A DNA stretch of 62,516 bases from Polyangia bacterium (GCA_030426845.1 JAUHXR010000013.1:1-62516); one strand, 5' to 3'. Shown: positions 15,279 through 27,897, counted from the stretch's first letter. The notes: generated from the letters alone by a model not told the origin. A program made the numbers and translations.

Positions 15279-15284
15279 GCGGCG

Positions 15285-17051
15285 GTGAGCAAGGAGCGTT
15301 CGCCCGCGCCCGAGGCGGCGGATCCCGACGGCGGGCCGTCCGGGACCAGCGGGCTCCGCGGGGTCGCGGCGCCAGGGCCCACGCGCGCGCCCCTCGAGCT
15401 CGGGGCGCGGATCGATGGCCGCTACGAGCTGACCGAGCGGATCGGCGCGGGCGGGATGGGCTTCGTGTTCGGCGCCCTCGACCAGAAGCTCCAGCGCGAC
15501 GTGGCGCTGAAGATCATCCGCCGCGAGCTCGCCGACAACCCCGGCATCGCGGCGCGCTTCGAGCGGGAGGCGCTGACCGCCAGCCAGCTCACCCACCCGC
15601 ACGTGGTGGTGGTGCACGACTTCGGCGCGACCGAGGACGGCCTGCCCTACCTCGTGATGGAGCGCCTGCGGGGCCAGACGCTGACGCGCGCGATCCGCAG
15701 CAGCGGCGGCCTGTCGCCGGCGCGCGCCGTCGCCGTCGCGATCGACGTGACGCGGGCGCTCGTCGCGGCCCACGCGGCCTCGATCGTCCACCGCGACCTG
15801 AAGCCCGACAACATCATGCTGACCCGCGAGGGCCCGGCGAAGGTCCTCGACTTCGGGATCGCGAAGATCCTCCAGTCGCCCGGCGAGGCGCTCGGCGACG
15901 CGGCGCTCACCCACACCGGGATGATGATGGGGACGCCGCTCTACATGAGCCCCGAGGCGATCAAGAAGAACGACACCGTCGGCCCGCCGTCGGATCTCTA
16001 CGCCCTCGGGACGATCCTCTTCCGCGCGATCGCCGGCCGGCCTCCCTTCGAGCACGACGAGCCGGTCGTCGTCCTGAGCATGCACCTCCAGCAGGCGCCG
16101 CCGCGGCTCCGGGACGCGCGCCCCGATCGCGACGTCCCCGAGGCGCTCGACGCGCTCGTGTGGGAGCTCCTCGCGAAGTCGCCCGCGGACCGCCCCACCG
16201 CGCCCGAGACGCTCGCCCGGCTCGAGCAGATCGCCGCCACGCTCACGGCTCCGGCCGAGCCGGCCGCGCCCGCGTCCGACGAGGTGATCGTCCTCGAAGA
16301 TCCGACGGTGGTGACCCCGAGCCCGGACGCGCCCACGCTGGCGACGCCGCCGCCGTCGACTCCGCGGCCGTCCACCGCGCCGCCGTCGATCCCGCCGGCC
16401 GCGCCGGCGCCTCCGCCGGTCGCCGCGAGGCCAGCGCCATCGCGGACGCCTTGGATCGTCGCGGCGGTCGCCGGGGTCCTCACGCTCGCGGCGGGAGCGG
16501 CGCTCGTGATCGCGCTCGCCGACGACGAGCCCGACATGGTCGCCACCACGCTCGCCCCCACCGCGGCGGGGTCGGGCACGTTGCAGCCGGCGGAGCAGCC
16601 GGCGGAGCAGCCGGCGGGCGAGGCGCCGGCGGGCGAGGCGCCGCCGATCGAGGAGACCGCCCCGCGCGAGCTGGGCGACGACGCGGTCGCTCCGGCCGAC
16701 GACACACCCGCGCTGAGCCCCGGCGACGAGGTCGCGACCGACGCGCGCGACGAGGTCGCCCCCGCGCCGATGCCCCCGCCGCGCGCCGCGCCGGGCGGTC
16801 AGGGGCGCCTCGTCCTCGTCACCAATGTCCCAGCCGAGGTCACGGTCGACGGCGAGGCCCGCGGGACGACGCCGCTCGATCTTCGCCTCGACGCCGGCAG
16901 CCACCGCGTGCGTCTGCGCGCCGACGGGGTCGGCCTCGTGCTCACGATCGACGTGCGCGAGGGCGAGGTGACCCGGCGCACGGTCACGCTGCGGCCGCGC
17001 CGCGGGCCGACCACCACGAGCACCGGCCTGGAGCTGCCGGACCGATGGTGA
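15285..17051 (+). CDS. Ser/Thr protein kinase with C-terminal transmembrane segment and PEGA domain
   Basis: The 588-residue protein has a complete Hanks-type kinase domain (residues about 42-310): glycine loop IGAGGMGFVFG, ATP lysine in VALKII, catalytic HRDLKPDNIML, metal-binding DFGIAKI and the APE-equivalent MSPEAIK. A Pro/Ala linker follows, then one membrane segment (WIVAAVAGVLTLAAGAALVI) and an acidic Pro-rich linker. A PEGA domain (TNVPAEVTVDGEARGTTPLD) closes the protein outside the membrane. This fits a sensor kinase that reads the envelope. The GTG at 15285 is preferred over TTG at 15267 because the TACACT box overlaps the latter. It overlaps the next gene by seven bases. Confidence 0.93.
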   Translation: MSKERSPAPEAADPDGGPSGTSGLRGVAAPGPTRAPLELGARIDGRYELTERIGAGGMGFVFGALDQKLQRDVALKIIRRELADNPGIAARFEREALTASQLTHPHVVVVHDFGATEDGLPYLVMERLRGQTLTRAIRSSGGLSPARAVAVAIDVTRALVAAHAASIVHRDLKPDNIMLTREGPAKVLDFGIAKILQSPGEALGDAALTHTGMMMGTPLYMSPEAIKKNDTVGPPSDLYALGTILFRAIAGRPPFEHDEPVVVLSMHLQQAPPRLRDARPDRDVPEALDALVWELLAKSPADRPTAPETLARLEQIAATLTAPAEPAAPASDEVIVLEDPTVVTPSPDAPTLATPPPSTPRPSTAPPSIPPAAPAPPPVAARPAPSRTPWIVAAVAGVLTLAAGAALVIALADDEPDMVATTLAPTAAGSGTLQPAEQPAEQPAGEAPAGEAPPIEETAPRELGDDAVAPADDTPALSPGDEVATDARDEVAPAPMPPPRAAPGGQGRLVLVTNVPAEVTVDGEARGTTPLDLRLDAGSHRVRLRADGVGLVLTIDVREGEVTRRTVTLRPRRGPTTTSTGLELPDRW

Positions 17052-17842
17052 GGCGAGCCGCGCTCGGCGCCGCGCTCGCGTGCGTGGCCTGGCTGGCCGC
17101 GAGCCCGCGCGCCGAGGCGCAGCGGGAGGAGGCACGCCAGCTCTGGCTCGAGGGACGCGCGCTCACCGAAGCGGGAGACTACGAGGCCGCGCTGGATCGC
17201 TTCGAGCGCTCCTTCGATCTCGTCGAGCGGGCGAGCACCGCGCTGAGCGTCGCGACCCTCGCGGTGGAGCTCGGCCGGGGGGAGCGCGCGCTCGCGGCGC
17301 TCGACGACCTCGAACGGCTGGCCGATCCGACGGCCGACGCGGAGCTGCTCGCCTCGGGCCGCACCGTGCGCGCGCGGGCCGAGGCGCTCGTGGAGGCGGC
17401 CCGGCCGCCGCCCGAGGATCCATCCCCGCCGATCGCGCCTCCGCTCGAGGAGCCCGCGCCGCGGGCGACCGACCCCGAGCCCTCGGGCGGCGTCGAGCCG
17501 TTCCTCGGGCCGATCGTCCTCGGCGCGCTGGCGGCGGTGAGCCTGGGCCTCGACATCGGCGCGTTCGTGGCGCGCGAGGACCGCGTCGCCGAGCGGGACG
17601 CGCTCTGCCCGAACGCGTTCTGCCCTGACGACGCCACCGCGGACCGGGCCCGCGCGCTGCACGACGACGCGAGCACGTTCACCGCGATGGCCAACGTCGC
17701 GGGGATCGCGGCGGGGGTCCTCGCGGCCGCGGCCGCGACGTGGCTCGTCATCGCGCTCACGACGAGCAGCGAACCTGAGGCATCGCAAGCCTATCTGCGG
17801 CTCGGACCGGGCCATGTGTCGGTCGCCGGGCAGCTCCCATGA
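17045..17842 (+). CDS. exported TPR-like protein with C-terminal membrane segments
   Basis: The 265-residue protein has a signal peptide (ALGAALACVAWLAASPRAEA). A helical TPR-like region follows (EEARQLWLEGRALTEAGDYE through FERSFDLVERASTALSVATL), then a Pro-rich linker. Two hydrophobic segments come last (LGPIVLGALAAVSLGLDIGAF and ANVAGIAAGVLAAAAATWLV) flanking a loop with two Cys (LCPNAFCPDD). It is the middle gene of the kinase operon and overlaps both neighbours, so it probably works with the kinase in the envelope. No specific function is recognised. Confidence 0.8.
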   Translation: MVRRAALGAALACVAWLAASPRAEAQREEARQLWLEGRALTEAGDYEAALDRFERSFDLVERASTALSVATLAVELGRGERALAALDDLERLADPTADAELLASGRTVRARAEALVEAARPPPEDPSPPIAPPLEEPAPRATDPEPSGGVEPFLGPIVLGALAAVSLGLDIGAFVAREDRVAERDALCPNAFCPDDATADRARALHDDASTFTAMANVAGIAAGVLAAAAATWLVIALTTSSEPEASQAYLRLGPGHVSVAGQLP

Positions 17843-19428
17843 TCGGGCGCGCTCCGACGCTCGCCATCGTCCTCGCGGCCCTCGTCGGGGGCTGCACCCT
17901 CGACGCCTTCGAGCCAATGGTCGGCGTCGACGCGGGCGAGCGGCGCGACGCCGGCGGGGACGCGGGCCCGCCCGGGGGCGGTGAGATCTGCGACAACGGG
18001 ATCGACGACGACGACGACGGCGACGTGGACTGCGCCGACGCGGACTGCGGCGCCTACGCCTGCGTCCCGCTGCCCGCCGGGGCGATCGCGCTCGGGGAGC
18101 TGAGCGACTCCTGCGATCGCGAGGAGGTGCTCGCCGCTCCCACCGACCTCGAGAGCCCCGACCTCATGTGCGGGGAGTGCGCCTGCGGCGCGCCCACGGC
18201 CCAGCGCTGCACCGCCGAGCTGCGCGGGCACCGGCTCGACGGCTGCAGCGGCATCTCGCCCGTGGCCCGGCCCGCGGAGGGCACCTGCGACAACTTCTCG
18301 AGCGCGGTCGAGGCGGTCGAGGTGGTGAGCCTCGGCGCGACCGCGACCTGCGGCGCGGGCACCTCGGTCGGTCCCGACGTCGTCGGTCGCCCCGACGCGC
18401 GCGGGCTCGCGCCGGTGACCGTGTGCGCGCTCCCCACTGCCGGGTGCGACGCGGGCCAGGTCTGCGCGCCGGCCGCCGCCCCCGTGTGCGCGGTCTTCGA
18501 CGGCGAGGTCGAGTGCCCGCCCGAGCGGCCCGTCCGGCGCGTCGCGATCACCGCGACGGAAGACCTCCGGGGCTGCTCGCCGTGCGCCTGCCGGCCGGGC
18601 GGCGGGAGCTGCGCGGCGGCCATCCTCGAGGTCTACGACACCGACACCTGCACCGGCCCGATGCAGGAGCTCGCGGAGCGCGGGCGCTGCGAGGACACGC
18701 CCCTGGTCCGATCCGCGTCGATCCGTGGCGGCACGGCCACCGGCGTCAGCTGCCAGGCCGCGCCGCGGGCCACCGACGGATGCGCTGCGCCCCGGACCCG
18801 CCAGACGGTTTGCTGCGCGCGCTCCGCGGGCCCGGCGTGCCCCGTCGGGCGCGGGCCCGCGATGATCCTCGTCACCCCGCCGAGCGGCTCGCCGTTCTGC
18901 GTGGACGCGACCGAGGTCACCAACGCGCAGTACCGGGACTTCCTCGCCGCGGCGACCACGCCGCCGGCGTGCCCCGTCCCCAACGCGACCCTCGAGCCGG
19001 ACGAGTGGCCGCGGCCCGCGGTGGAGGACGACCTCCCTGTCGATCGGGTCGACTGGTGCGACGCGGCCGCGTTCTGCGCGTGGGCAGGCAAGCGGCTCTG
19101 CGGCGCGCTCGGTGGCGGCTCGACGGCGGGCGACCGCGACGCCGAGCGGGACCCGATGCGCTCCGAGTGGAGCTACGCCTGCACGGCCGGCGGGACGCGC
19201 CTCTCGTTCTGCCCCAGCGACGGGGACGCCCCGGCGGGGAGCCGTGACTGCTGCGAGGTCATGGGCATCCACGACCTGGCCGGAGGGGTCGAGGAGTGGG
19301 TCGCCTCGTGCGACGCGTCGGGGGACTGCCTCGCGCACGAGGGGACGAGCTGCTCGAACATGGGCAGCAACGCGGTCGACGACACCTGGCGCGAGCTCGG
19401 CTTCCGCTGCTGCGCGGACCCCTCCTGA
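17839..19428 (+). CDS. lipoprotein with SUMF1/formylglycine-generating-enzyme-like domain
   Basis: The 529-residue protein starts with a lipobox (LAALVGGC) and a DAG-rich linker. A MopE-like metal motif (CDNGIDDDDDGDVDCADADC) and a Cys-rich middle follow. The last 180 residues form a SUMF1-like domain: FCVDATEVTNAQYRDFLAA, VDRVDWCDAAAFCAWAGKRL, WSYACTAGG, GIHDLAGGVEEWV and a closing GFRCC. This domain often serves as a scaffold in bacteria. Whether the active-site Cys pair for formylglycine formation is present is unclear. The gene overlaps the preceding stop codon (ATGA), in an operon with a Ser/Thr kinase. Confidence 0.85.
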   Translation: MIGRAPTLAIVLAALVGGCTLDAFEPMVGVDAGERRDAGGDAGPPGGGEICDNGIDDDDDGDVDCADADCGAYACVPLPAGAIALGELSDSCDREEVLAAPTDLESPDLMCGECACGAPTAQRCTAELRGHRLDGCSGISPVARPAEGTCDNFSSAVEAVEVVSLGATATCGAGTSVGPDVVGRPDARGLAPVTVCALPTAGCDAGQVCAPAAAPVCAVFDGEVECPPERPVRRVAITATEDLRGCSPCACRPGGGSCAAAILEVYDTDTCTGPMQELAERGRCEDTPLVRSASIRGGTATGVSCQAAPRATDGCAAPRTRQTVCCARSAGPACPVGRGPAMILVTPPSGSPFCVDATEVTNAQYRDFLAAATTPPACPVPNATLEPDEWPRPAVEDDLPVDRVDWCDAAAFCAWAGKRLCGALGGGSTAGDRDAERDPMRSEWSYACTAGGTRLSFCPSDGDAPAGSRDCCEVMGIHDLAGGVEEWVASCDASGDCLAHEGTSCSNMGSNAVDDTWRELGFRCCADPS

Positions 19429-19443
19429 GCCACGCGCTCTCGG

Positions 19444-20061
19444 TCAGAACCGAGCCGGCAGAGGGGCGGCGTCGGGCACGCGCGCGCGGATCGCGGTGAA
19501 CAGGCCGGCGCCGCCGAGCAGCAGGAAGAAGCCGCCGAACGCGAGCCCGCCGAGGAGTCCACCGAGGTCGACGGGCGGCGGGGTGGGCGCGGCCGCCGGG
19601 GGAGGCGCGGGCGTGGGCGCCGTGTCGTAGGGGTCGGGCTCGAACAGGCGCGGGTCCGCGGGGTCGAGGACGTCGCGAGGGATCCCCTCGGACTCCTCGC
19701 CGACGGGGCGAGACGGCGGGGGCTCGAAGGAGGGCGCCTCGCGCGGCGGGCTGGCGACGACGCCGACCAGACCGATCACACCGAAGAGGGCGTTGGTGCT
19801 CCCGAACACGAGGCCCCACACGCGGGTCCGTCGCGACGGCCCGATCACGTTCATGATGCTCGTGACGATCCCGCCCACCACCGAGACGAGGACGAACGCG
19901 CCCAGGCACACGGACACGACGAGCACCACGATCACCACCGCGGCCACCACCTCGGCGACGTCCCGCGCCGCCTGCGCGCAGCCCGCGTCGTTGCAGGACG
20001 CGAGCCCCACGAGCGCGAGGACCAACACGGGCAACACCCTTAGGCGAGTCGACTCGCGCAC
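19444..20061 (-). CDS. membrane lipoprotein of unknown function
   Basis: The 205-residue protein has a lipobox-type signal (VLPVLVLALVGLASC). Two or three strongly hydrophobic segments follow (VVAAVVIVVLVVSVCLGAFV, TNALFGVIGLVGVVA), then a long acidic Pro-rich region and a Gly/Leu-rich terminal segment (LGGLAFGGFFLLLGGAGLF). No family was recognised. The GTG at 20061 is chosen because it gives a compact signal; a GTG three-quarters of a turn downstream (VLPVL) is an alternative. The 5' side abuts repeat element copy B, which may have moved its promoter. It is convergent with the SUMF1 lipoprotein gene, 15 bp away. Confidence 0.6.
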   Translation of the reverse strand: MRESTRLRVLPVLVLALVGLASCNDAGCAQAARDVAEVVAAVVIVVLVVSVCLGAFVLVSVVGGIVTSIMNVIGPSRRTRVWGLVFGSTNALFGVIGLVGVVASPPREAPSFEPPPSRPVGEESEGIPRDVLDPADPRLFEPDPYDTAPTPAPPPAAAPTPPPVDLGGLLGGLAFGGFFLLLGGAGLFTAIRARVPDAAPLPARF

Positions 20062-20067
20062 CCCCGT

Positions 20068-20236
20068 CAGCAGCTCGTTGATGAACCGACCGCGATGGAT
20101 CGCGGTTGCGAGGGCGCGTCTGCGTGGCGCAGGGGGACGAGGGAATCCCGCCGGAGGATTCTCGAGGAGCGATGCGCCGCGCAGGCGCGGGCTCCCGGTC
20201 TTGAGGCGCGCGGGGAGGTTCTTCAACGGGCTGTCA
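20068..20236. repeat. terminal-inverted-repeat element, copy B (MITE-like)
   Basis: About 168 bp that match copy A (8949-9112) in the same orientation. Shared blocks include GATGGATCGCGGT, GGAGGATTCTCGAG, GCGATGCGCCGCGCAGG and GGCGCGCGGGGAGGTTC. Its right end TTCAACGGGCTGTC and left end CAGCTCGTTGATGAACC are inverted, but the left end has decayed. Copy B has three extra bases (an in-frame length change). It sits in the 208-bp gap between the rRNA methyltransferase stop and the start of the 19444-20061 gene. Confidence 0.85.
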
Positions 20237-20269
20237 GGGTAGCCAAACGGACGCGATCGCTCTATGGCC

Positions 20270-21433
20270 TCAGCGGGTGACGCGGCAGAGGACGACCGAG
20301 AGATAGTCGCCCTCGGGGAACGCGAGCAGGCGCGGGTGGTCCGGCGCGGCGCCCCAGCGCCCCAGGACCTGGACAACGACCTTCGCCTTCTCCGCGCCGT
20401 CCCCGAGGGTGCGCTCGAAGGCCTCGCGGCCGACGTGGCTGCTGCAGCTCGCGGTCAGGTAGAGCCCGCCGTCGGTGAGGCGCTTGAGGCAGCTCCGGTG
20501 GAGCGCGCGGTAGGCCTTGAGCGCGCCCGGGACGGCGCCCTTCTGCGGCGCGAAGCTCGGCGGGTCGCTCACGATGAGGTCCCAGGTGCGCCGCTGAGAG
20601 GCGGCCTCCTCGAGGAAGCGGGGGACGTCGGCGCAGATGGTCCGGTGAGCGCGAGGCGCCAGGCCGTTCATCGCCCAGCCGCGGGTCGCGTAGCCGAGCG
20701 CGCCCTCGGCCACGTCGACCGTCTCGACGTCGCGCGCGCCGCCGAGGCCGGCCGCGATCGAGAAGCCGCCGGTGTAGCCGTAGAGGTTGAGGACCCGCAT
20801 GCCCTCGGCGAGCTGGCGGGCCTGGCGGCGCGACTCGCGGTGGTCGAGGAACAGGCCGGTCTTCTGGCCGCGGTAGGGATCGACGAGGAGGCGCATGCCG
20901 TGCTCCTCCACCTCGAGCTCCTCGGGCACCTCGCCGTGGATCACGCGCACCTCGGTCGAGCCGCGCCGGCCCGTCTTGGCGAGCAGCCCCGAGAGCCGCG
21001 CCTCGTCCACGAGGGCCTCGGCCGCGGCCTCGAGCCAGCGCTCTGCCCCTGCGCCGTCGACCCGCAAGACCGCGTGCTCCCCGTACCGATCGCAGACCAG
21101 GCCGCCGAGGCGGTCGCCCTCCCCATGGAGGAGGCGGACCGCGTCGGTGTGAGGCGGCATGCACCGCTCGCGCAGGCGCACCGCGTCCCGCACCCGCCGC
21201 CGCACGAAGGCCGCGTCGATCGGCTCGTCCCGGGTCGTCCAGAGTCGCACCCCGATCGGGCCGGCGTCGGCGATCCCGCGCCCGACGAAGCGGCCCTTGG
21301 GATCGCGGACGGTCACCACCGCGCCCGGGGCGGCGCGGAGCGGCCCGAGCGCGTCCCGGTAGACCCACGGGTGACCGGCGCGCAGGACGCGCGAGAGGTC
21401 TTTGCGGAGCCGCGCTTCGACCGGCGCGCTCAC
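20270..21433 (-). CDS. rlmI: class I SAM-dependent rRNA methyltransferase, RlmI-type (PUA plus methyltransferase)
   Basis: The 387-residue protein starts with a PUA-like region (LRAGHPWVYRDAL), followed by an EEHGMRLLVDPYRGQKTGLF motif typical of the family. The SAM-binding motif is VLNLYGYTGGFSIAAGL and the catalytic region is LIVSDPPSFAPQK. The late GGLYLTASCSSHV supplies the conserved Cys region. Such enzymes methylate a cytosine (C5) in 23S rRNA. The exact target base cannot be fixed, so the symbol is by similarity. The GTG at 21433 overlaps the stop of the phospholipase D lipoprotein gene (GTGA), so both are in one operon. The ATP-grasp domain of other fusions is absent. Confidence 0.85.
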   Translation of the reverse strand: MSAPVEARLRKDLSRVLRAGHPWVYRDALGPLRAAPGAVVTVRDPKGRFVGRGIADAGPIGVRLWTTRDEPIDAAFVRRRVRDAVRLRERCMPPHTDAVRLLHGEGDRLGGLVCDRYGEHAVLRVDGAGAERWLEAAAEALVDEARLSGLLAKTGRRGSTEVRVIHGEVPEELEVEEHGMRLLVDPYRGQKTGLFLDHRESRRQARQLAEGMRVLNLYGYTGGFSIAAGLGGARDVETVDVAEGALGYATRGWAMNGLAPRAHRTICADVPRFLEEAASQRRTWDLIVSDPPSFAPQKGAVPGALKAYRALHRSCLKRLTDGGLYLTASCSSHVGREAFERTLGDGAEKAKVVVQVLGRWGAAPDHPRLLAFPEGDYLSVVLCRVTR

Positions 21434-22638
21434 GGGGTGACCGGCGAGCCCGCGGCGTAGGCCGCCTCGAAGTCCGCGCGGTAGGCGGCGGCGACCGACG
21501 GGGTGCGGATCCAGAGGCTGTTCTCGTTGTTCGACCAGGCGTTCATGCTCCAGTTGGCCGAGCCCGTGATCACCGTCTGGCCGTCGATCACCAGGACCTT
21601 GCTGTGCACCGGTCCCTCGCGGACCTCGAGCCCGGCCGCGACGAGCGCCTGGGCCGGCGCGTCGCCTGCGAAGAGCGGCGAGACGAGCGTCCGCACGGTG
21701 ACGCCCCGGGTGGACGCGGCGAGGAGCGCGTCCGAGATCTCGGTGCGCGTCCAGGCGAAGATCATCACCTCGATCGACGTCGTCGCGGCCTCGATCGCGC
21801 CCACCATGTCGAGCATCCACGCGGGCTGCGCGGAGGCCGGGGTCTCGGGGCTGAAGTAGACCGTGTAGGCGCCGCCCGCGGTCGGGCCTTCGGGGGCGAC
21901 CGGGCCGAAGCCGGCGGCGTCGAACATGCGGTCGAAGACCTCGCCGTAGCGCGCGACGATCGTGGGCTGCTCGATGACGAGGGAGTTGTTGAGGTCCTGG
22001 CAGAACGAGCGCCGGCTGAAGTTCGCCGAGCCGACCCACACCCGCGCGTCGTCGGCGATCGCGAACTTGTGGTGCATGAGGCCCGCGCGCATGTCGCGGA
22101 TCACCGTCACGCGCTCGGCCGGGACGAGCGCGTCGGCGAAGCAGTCGCCGGGCGCGCAGCGGTCGTCGTCGACCACCAGCTCGATCGTGAGCGACGGGTT
22201 CTGCGCGAGCGCGAGGTTGAGCGCGCCCGACAGGCAGTCCCAGTCGCCCTCGTAGACCGCGAGCCGCAGCGTCGAGCTCGCGCAGGCCACGAGATCGAAG
22301 AGCTGACCGAGCGACGCCTCGGCGTCCGGGGTGAACGCCGGCGCGTCGGCCGTCGGGGTCGCGCAGGCGGTGGGGAAGGCGGGGCACGTGCACGGCGCCT
22401 CGCCGGCGTCCGGCGCGCCCGCGTCGGGGATCGGGCCGGCGTCAGTCCCCGACGTCAGCCCGGCGTCGCCGGACCCGATCGGCGGGCCCGCGTCGATCCC
22501 CGGCCGCGGCCCCGCGTCGGAGCCGGCGTCGCCGGACCCGATCATGCGACCCGAGCAGGCGAGCGAGAGGAGCCCGAGCAGCGCGACGGCTGCGAGGGAC
22601 GAGCGACGTGGAGAAGAAGGCAGAGTACGGCGCGCCAT
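21430..22638 (-). CDS. phospholipase D-like lipoprotein with DAG-repeat linker
   Basis: The 402-residue protein has a lipobox (LLGLLSLAC) and a roughly 45-residue linker with seven DAG tripeptides. Two PLD half-sites follow: MHHKFAIADDARVWVGSANF (about residue 190) and VHSKVLVIDGQTVITGSANW (about residue 340). Each carries the H-x-K and the following Gly-Ser-Ala-Asn of the family, so one active site can form between the halves. It is probably an envelope phosphodiesterase acting on lipids or nucleic acids. The ATG at 22638 follows a TAACAC box at eight bases. It is translationally coupled to the rRNA methyltransferase gene. Confidence 0.88.
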   Translation of the reverse strand: MARRTLPSSPRRSSLAAVALLGLLSLACSGRMIGSGDAGSDAGPRPGIDAGPPIGSGDAGLTSGTDAGPIPDAGAPDAGEAPCTCPAFPTACATPTADAPAFTPDAEASLGQLFDLVACASSTLRLAVYEGDWDCLSGALNLALAQNPSLTIELVVDDDRCAPGDCFADALVPAERVTVIRDMRAGLMHHKFAIADDARVWVGSANFSRRSFCQDLNNSLVIEQPTIVARYGEVFDRMFDAAGFGPVAPEGPTAGGAYTVYFSPETPASAQPAWMLDMVGAIEAATTSIEVMIFAWTRTEISDALLAASTRGVTVRTLVSPLFAGDAPAQALVAAGLEVREGPVHSKVLVIDGQTVITGSANWSMNAWSNNENSLWIRTPSVAAAYRADFEAAYAAGSPVTP

Positions 22639-22693
22639 CGCGGCGAGTGTTAGCCGCCGGACCCGCGCACGGCAAAGCGGGGCGAGCGGCGCC

Positions 22694-26338
<3,645 letters not shown>

Positions 26339-26346
26339 CGAGGAAC

Positions 26347-26352
26347 AGACTA
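26347..26352 (-). promoter_or_regulatory. -10 box for the giant FG-GAP lipoprotein gene
   Basis: TAGTCT on the minus strand, eight bases before the ATG at 26338; compatible with a leaderless or near-leaderless start. Confidence 0.45.
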
Positions 26353-26415
26353 CACCCCGGCCGGGCCGGCGGGAACGCGCTCCCGGTGGACCTTCTCTCC
26401 GGATTGGACCTGATC

Positions 26416-26433
26416 TATAGTGTGAGGCCTCAC
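26416..26433 (+). promoter_or_regulatory. -10 box TATAGT and perfect palindrome at the start of the DUF1501 operon
   Basis: TATAGT (26416-26421) is followed directly by GTGAGGCCTCAC (26422-26433), a perfect 12-bp palindrome that would cover the transcription start. This looks like a repressor-operator overlapping +1. A weak -35 match TTCTCT lies 17 bp upstream of the -10. Confidence 0.5.
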
Positions 26434-26447
26434 GGGAGACGGGGTTG

Positions 26448-27866
26448 GTGCGCGTACTTCGAATGCTCGCGATCGTCGCGTTGCTCGGCGCCTGCGGCTC
26501 GGTCGAGACCGGGTCGGTGCGGCCGGCCGAGGCGGAGGTGTTCGCGGCGGCGAGCTCGACGCTGGTGCCGCTCCCCGACGGGCGGCTCGTGCTCGAGATG
26601 GACGCGCGCCTGATCGCGATCGCGCCCGGCGATCCGACGTCCGAGCCGATCGTGATCGGCCCCGCGACCGACGTCGGCGAGGTCCACGCGGTCGTACCGA
26701 CCCAGGGCGCGGTGCTCGTCCTCGCGTCCGGCGGCACCTTCCTCCTCCGCGGCGAGGCGTGGGTGCCGACCGATCTCGGGATGGCGTTCGACGGGCCGAT
26801 CGTGGACGCCGTGCGGCTGCCCAGCCCGACCGGGATCGGGCTCGGCGACCTGTGGGTCGCGACCGCGACGTCGCTCTACCGGATCGTGGACGACGAGGCC
26901 CAGGAGCTCGCGCTGGACGAGGACCTGAGCGACGTCGAGCTCGCGATCGCCCCGCGGCCCGAGGGGCCCGCGCTCTGGGTGAAGCTCCCCGACCGCGTCC
27001 TCGAGGTCTGGCGCGACCGCTCCGGCGTGGTGCGCACCGCGCGGCTGGGGCTCGAGACGGCGCCGAGCGCGATCGGCGGCTCGGCCGCGCCGACCGGGGG
27101 CTCCACGACCGGCTGGCTCGTGATCGACGGCGGGCTCTTCTCGATCGGCGCCGACCGGGTGCTCGTCGACCGCGGCGTCCGCGTCGATCGCCTGCTGACC
27201 TCGCCGCTCGCGGACGAGGTGTGGGCGCTCGGCCCGGACGGCCCCCGCCTGTTCGCGGATGGCGCGCGGCTCGAGGTGGAGGGCGCCGCGCTGCCGGACG
27301 ACGCGCCGGTGGCCCTCGCGGCCGACGGCTCGCTCTTCGTCAGCGACGGCGCCGCGGTCCGCCGCGTCTCTCCGCGCCGCCAGGTCACGGTCGGGGGCGC
27401 GCCCGACGGCTCGCTCCTCGTGCGCCCGCAGGTGTTCCCCGTCGCCGCCGAGGGCAGCCCCCTGATCGAGGCCCAGATCGACGGCGCCGCGGTCGAGCTG
27501 CTGACCGAACCGCTGCGCGTCGAGCTCGACCCGGCGGAGCTCGGCGAAGGCAGCCACACCCTCGAGATCCGCGTGACCTACGACGACGGCACGCTGCCGG
27601 TGCTCGAGCGGCGCACCTTCGAGGTCGTGACCAACGCGACCTGGGCCGACGACATCCAGCCGATCTACGACACCTACTGCGGGCAGTGCCACGGCCCGGA
27701 GGGGCCGGCCAACACCCGGCTCGACGCGCCGGGCGACTGGCAGGAGATCTTCGAGGTCGTCGTCGCCAACGTCGAAGACGGCCGCATGCCGTTGAACAAT
27801 GACCCTCTCACGCAACGGGAGATCGCGATCATCCAGGCGTGGGAGGTCGGGGGTTTTGCTCAGTGA
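26448..27866 (+). CDS. lipoprotein with C-terminal cytochrome c-type domain
   Basis: The 472-residue protein has a lipobox (MLAIVALLGAC). A long beta-rich region (residues about 30-380) follows, with repeating Asp-Gly and Val-rich strands that could form a propeller. The last 75 residues form a compact haem domain with the haem-binding CGQCH and a candidate distal Met in GRMPLNND. It probably transfers electrons in the envelope. The start is one of TTG 26445, GTG 26448 or ATG 26463; GTG is taken, with GGAG ten bases before. It is the first gene of a four-gene operon ending with the DUF1501 gene. Confidence 0.78.
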   Translation: MRVLRMLAIVALLGACGSVETGSVRPAEAEVFAAASSTLVPLPDGRLVLEMDARLIAIAPGDPTSEPIVIGPATDVGEVHAVVPTQGAVLVLASGGTFLLRGEAWVPTDLGMAFDGPIVDAVRLPSPTGIGLGDLWVATATSLYRIVDDEAQELALDEDLSDVELAIAPRPEGPALWVKLPDRVLEVWRDRSGVVRTARLGLETAPSAIGGSAAPTGGSTTGWLVIDGGLFSIGADRVLVDRGVRVDRLLTSPLADEVWALGPDGPRLFADGARLEVEGAALPDDAPVALAADGSLFVSDGAAVRRVSPRRQVTVGGAPDGSLLVRPQVFPVAAEGSPLIEAQIDGAAVELLTEPLRVELDPAELGEGSHTLEIRVTYDDGTLPVLERRTFEVVTNATWADDIQPIYDTYCGQCHGPEGPANTRLDAPGDWQEIFEVVVANVEDGRMPLNNDPLTQREIAIIQAWEVGGFAQ

Positions 27867-27897
27867 GGCTCGGGACCGAGGGCTGGAGGGTCGAGAC

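Noticed and set aside
22646-22652. TAACACT as a leaderless promoter for the phospholipase D lipoprotein gene
   Set aside because: Neither hexamer within it fits TANNNT at the right distance, so it was not counted.
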